Assembly (NCBI GenBank): GCA_019187495.1
Contig: JABAQN010000004.1
Location: 41,028-105,027 of the forward strand
From: Steroidobacteraceae bacterium
GTDB lineage: Bacteria; Pseudomonadota; Gammaproteobacteria; Steroidobacterales; Steroidobacteraceae
DNA length: 64,000 bases
Reading direction: 5' to 3'
Positions 63,979 through 64,000 of the stretch are shown here, one piece after another (positions within the stretch are counted from its first letter, which is position 1; every line of letters starts with the position of its first letter). The translations under genes were made by a program, and so were the position numbers. The notes under the pieces were generated by a model. That model was given only the letters and a program-made list of their open reading frames with translations, was not told the origin of the DNA and searched no databases.

Positions 63979-64000
63979 ATGAGAAAAGACGTGGGCTTTC
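63979..64000 (+). CDS. Possible start of a gene cut by the window end
   Basis: ATG followed by codons for MRKDVGF, then the window ends. The palindrome immediately upstream supports an autoregulated small DNA-binding protein, but seven residues are too few to identify it. Confidence 0.25.

Noticed and set aside
63686..63979. 97-residue minus-strand frame near the window end
   Set aside because: No motif or ribosome site; starts inside a palindrome and overlaps plus-strand shadows.

Overview
The window is about 64 kb of G+C-rich DNA. It most likely comes from a gammaproteobacterium, perhaps near Steroidobacterales/Nevskiales/Xanthomonadales; that placement is inferred from gene order. The run pncC-thpR-recA-recX-alaS-lysC-csrA-tRNA-Ser(GCU), the mutS and purU genes, and the large TonB-dependent receptors with a 'DEIVVTA' plug start all fit this group.

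Region 1 (1-10 kb) is ordinary chromosome: a ChaN-like gene cut by the window edge, a TonB receptor, a beta-propeller lipoprotein, aspS, a MarR-like regulator, an alpha/beta hydrolase preceded by a CCCGGT hexamer tract, and mutS.

Region 2 (10-29.6 kb) is a catabolic cluster lying between mutS and the pncC/recA block. It has a membrane-anchored S12 serine hydrolase, an XRE-cupin regulator, a D-amino-acid dehydrogenase, an M81 (MlrC-like) peptidase, a TRAP transporter in the order M-P-Q, an M28 peptidase, a GH172 (DUF2961) furanosidase, an L-fucose-isomerase-like protein, an FGGY kinase, an esterase, a second TonB receptor and a secreted TAP-like peptidase. Most genes from M81 to the esterase are translationally coupled. 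An inverted repeat TTTCT-N6-AGAAA occurs at the regulator promoter and again before the TonB receptor, with a weaker version before M81. I infer uptake and breakdown of a conjugate carrying D-amino acids and a furanose, possibly D-arabinofuranose.

Region 3 (29.6-37.4 kb) is core: purU, pncC, thpR, recA, recX, alaS, lysC, csrA and tRNA-Ser(GCU).

Region 4 (37.4-48.8 kb) is a scarred, composite genomic island at the tRNA-Ser 3' end. A 134-bp tRNA/attachment segment is repeated 7.6 kb downstream, each copy followed by an integrase (the second only a stub). Cargo includes an AlpA remnant, a 5'-truncated TOTE-type helicase, the wreck of a Wadjet-like (TIGR02677-02680) defence locus with the SMC gene missing and the two flanking genes fused, an IS91-family scrap, and stacked toxin-antitoxin modules (PIN/RHH, ParDE, Phd/VapC, a VapC remnant, HTH/nucleotidyltransferase).

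Region 5 (48.8-59.4 kb) is accessory or chromosomal: TetR plus an HlyD/ABC export operon, OsmC, an FAD monooxygenase, another RHH/PIN pair, and a minus-strand operon SOD-like, SDR, GH15 glucoamylase.

Region 6 (60-64 kb) is the left end of a second element at tRNA-Arg(ACG). It carries a large serine recombinase whose frame runs through the tRNA, a small conserved protein, an Integrase_1-type tyrosine recombinase and a gene-poor stretch with strong inverted repeats. The element continues past the window end.
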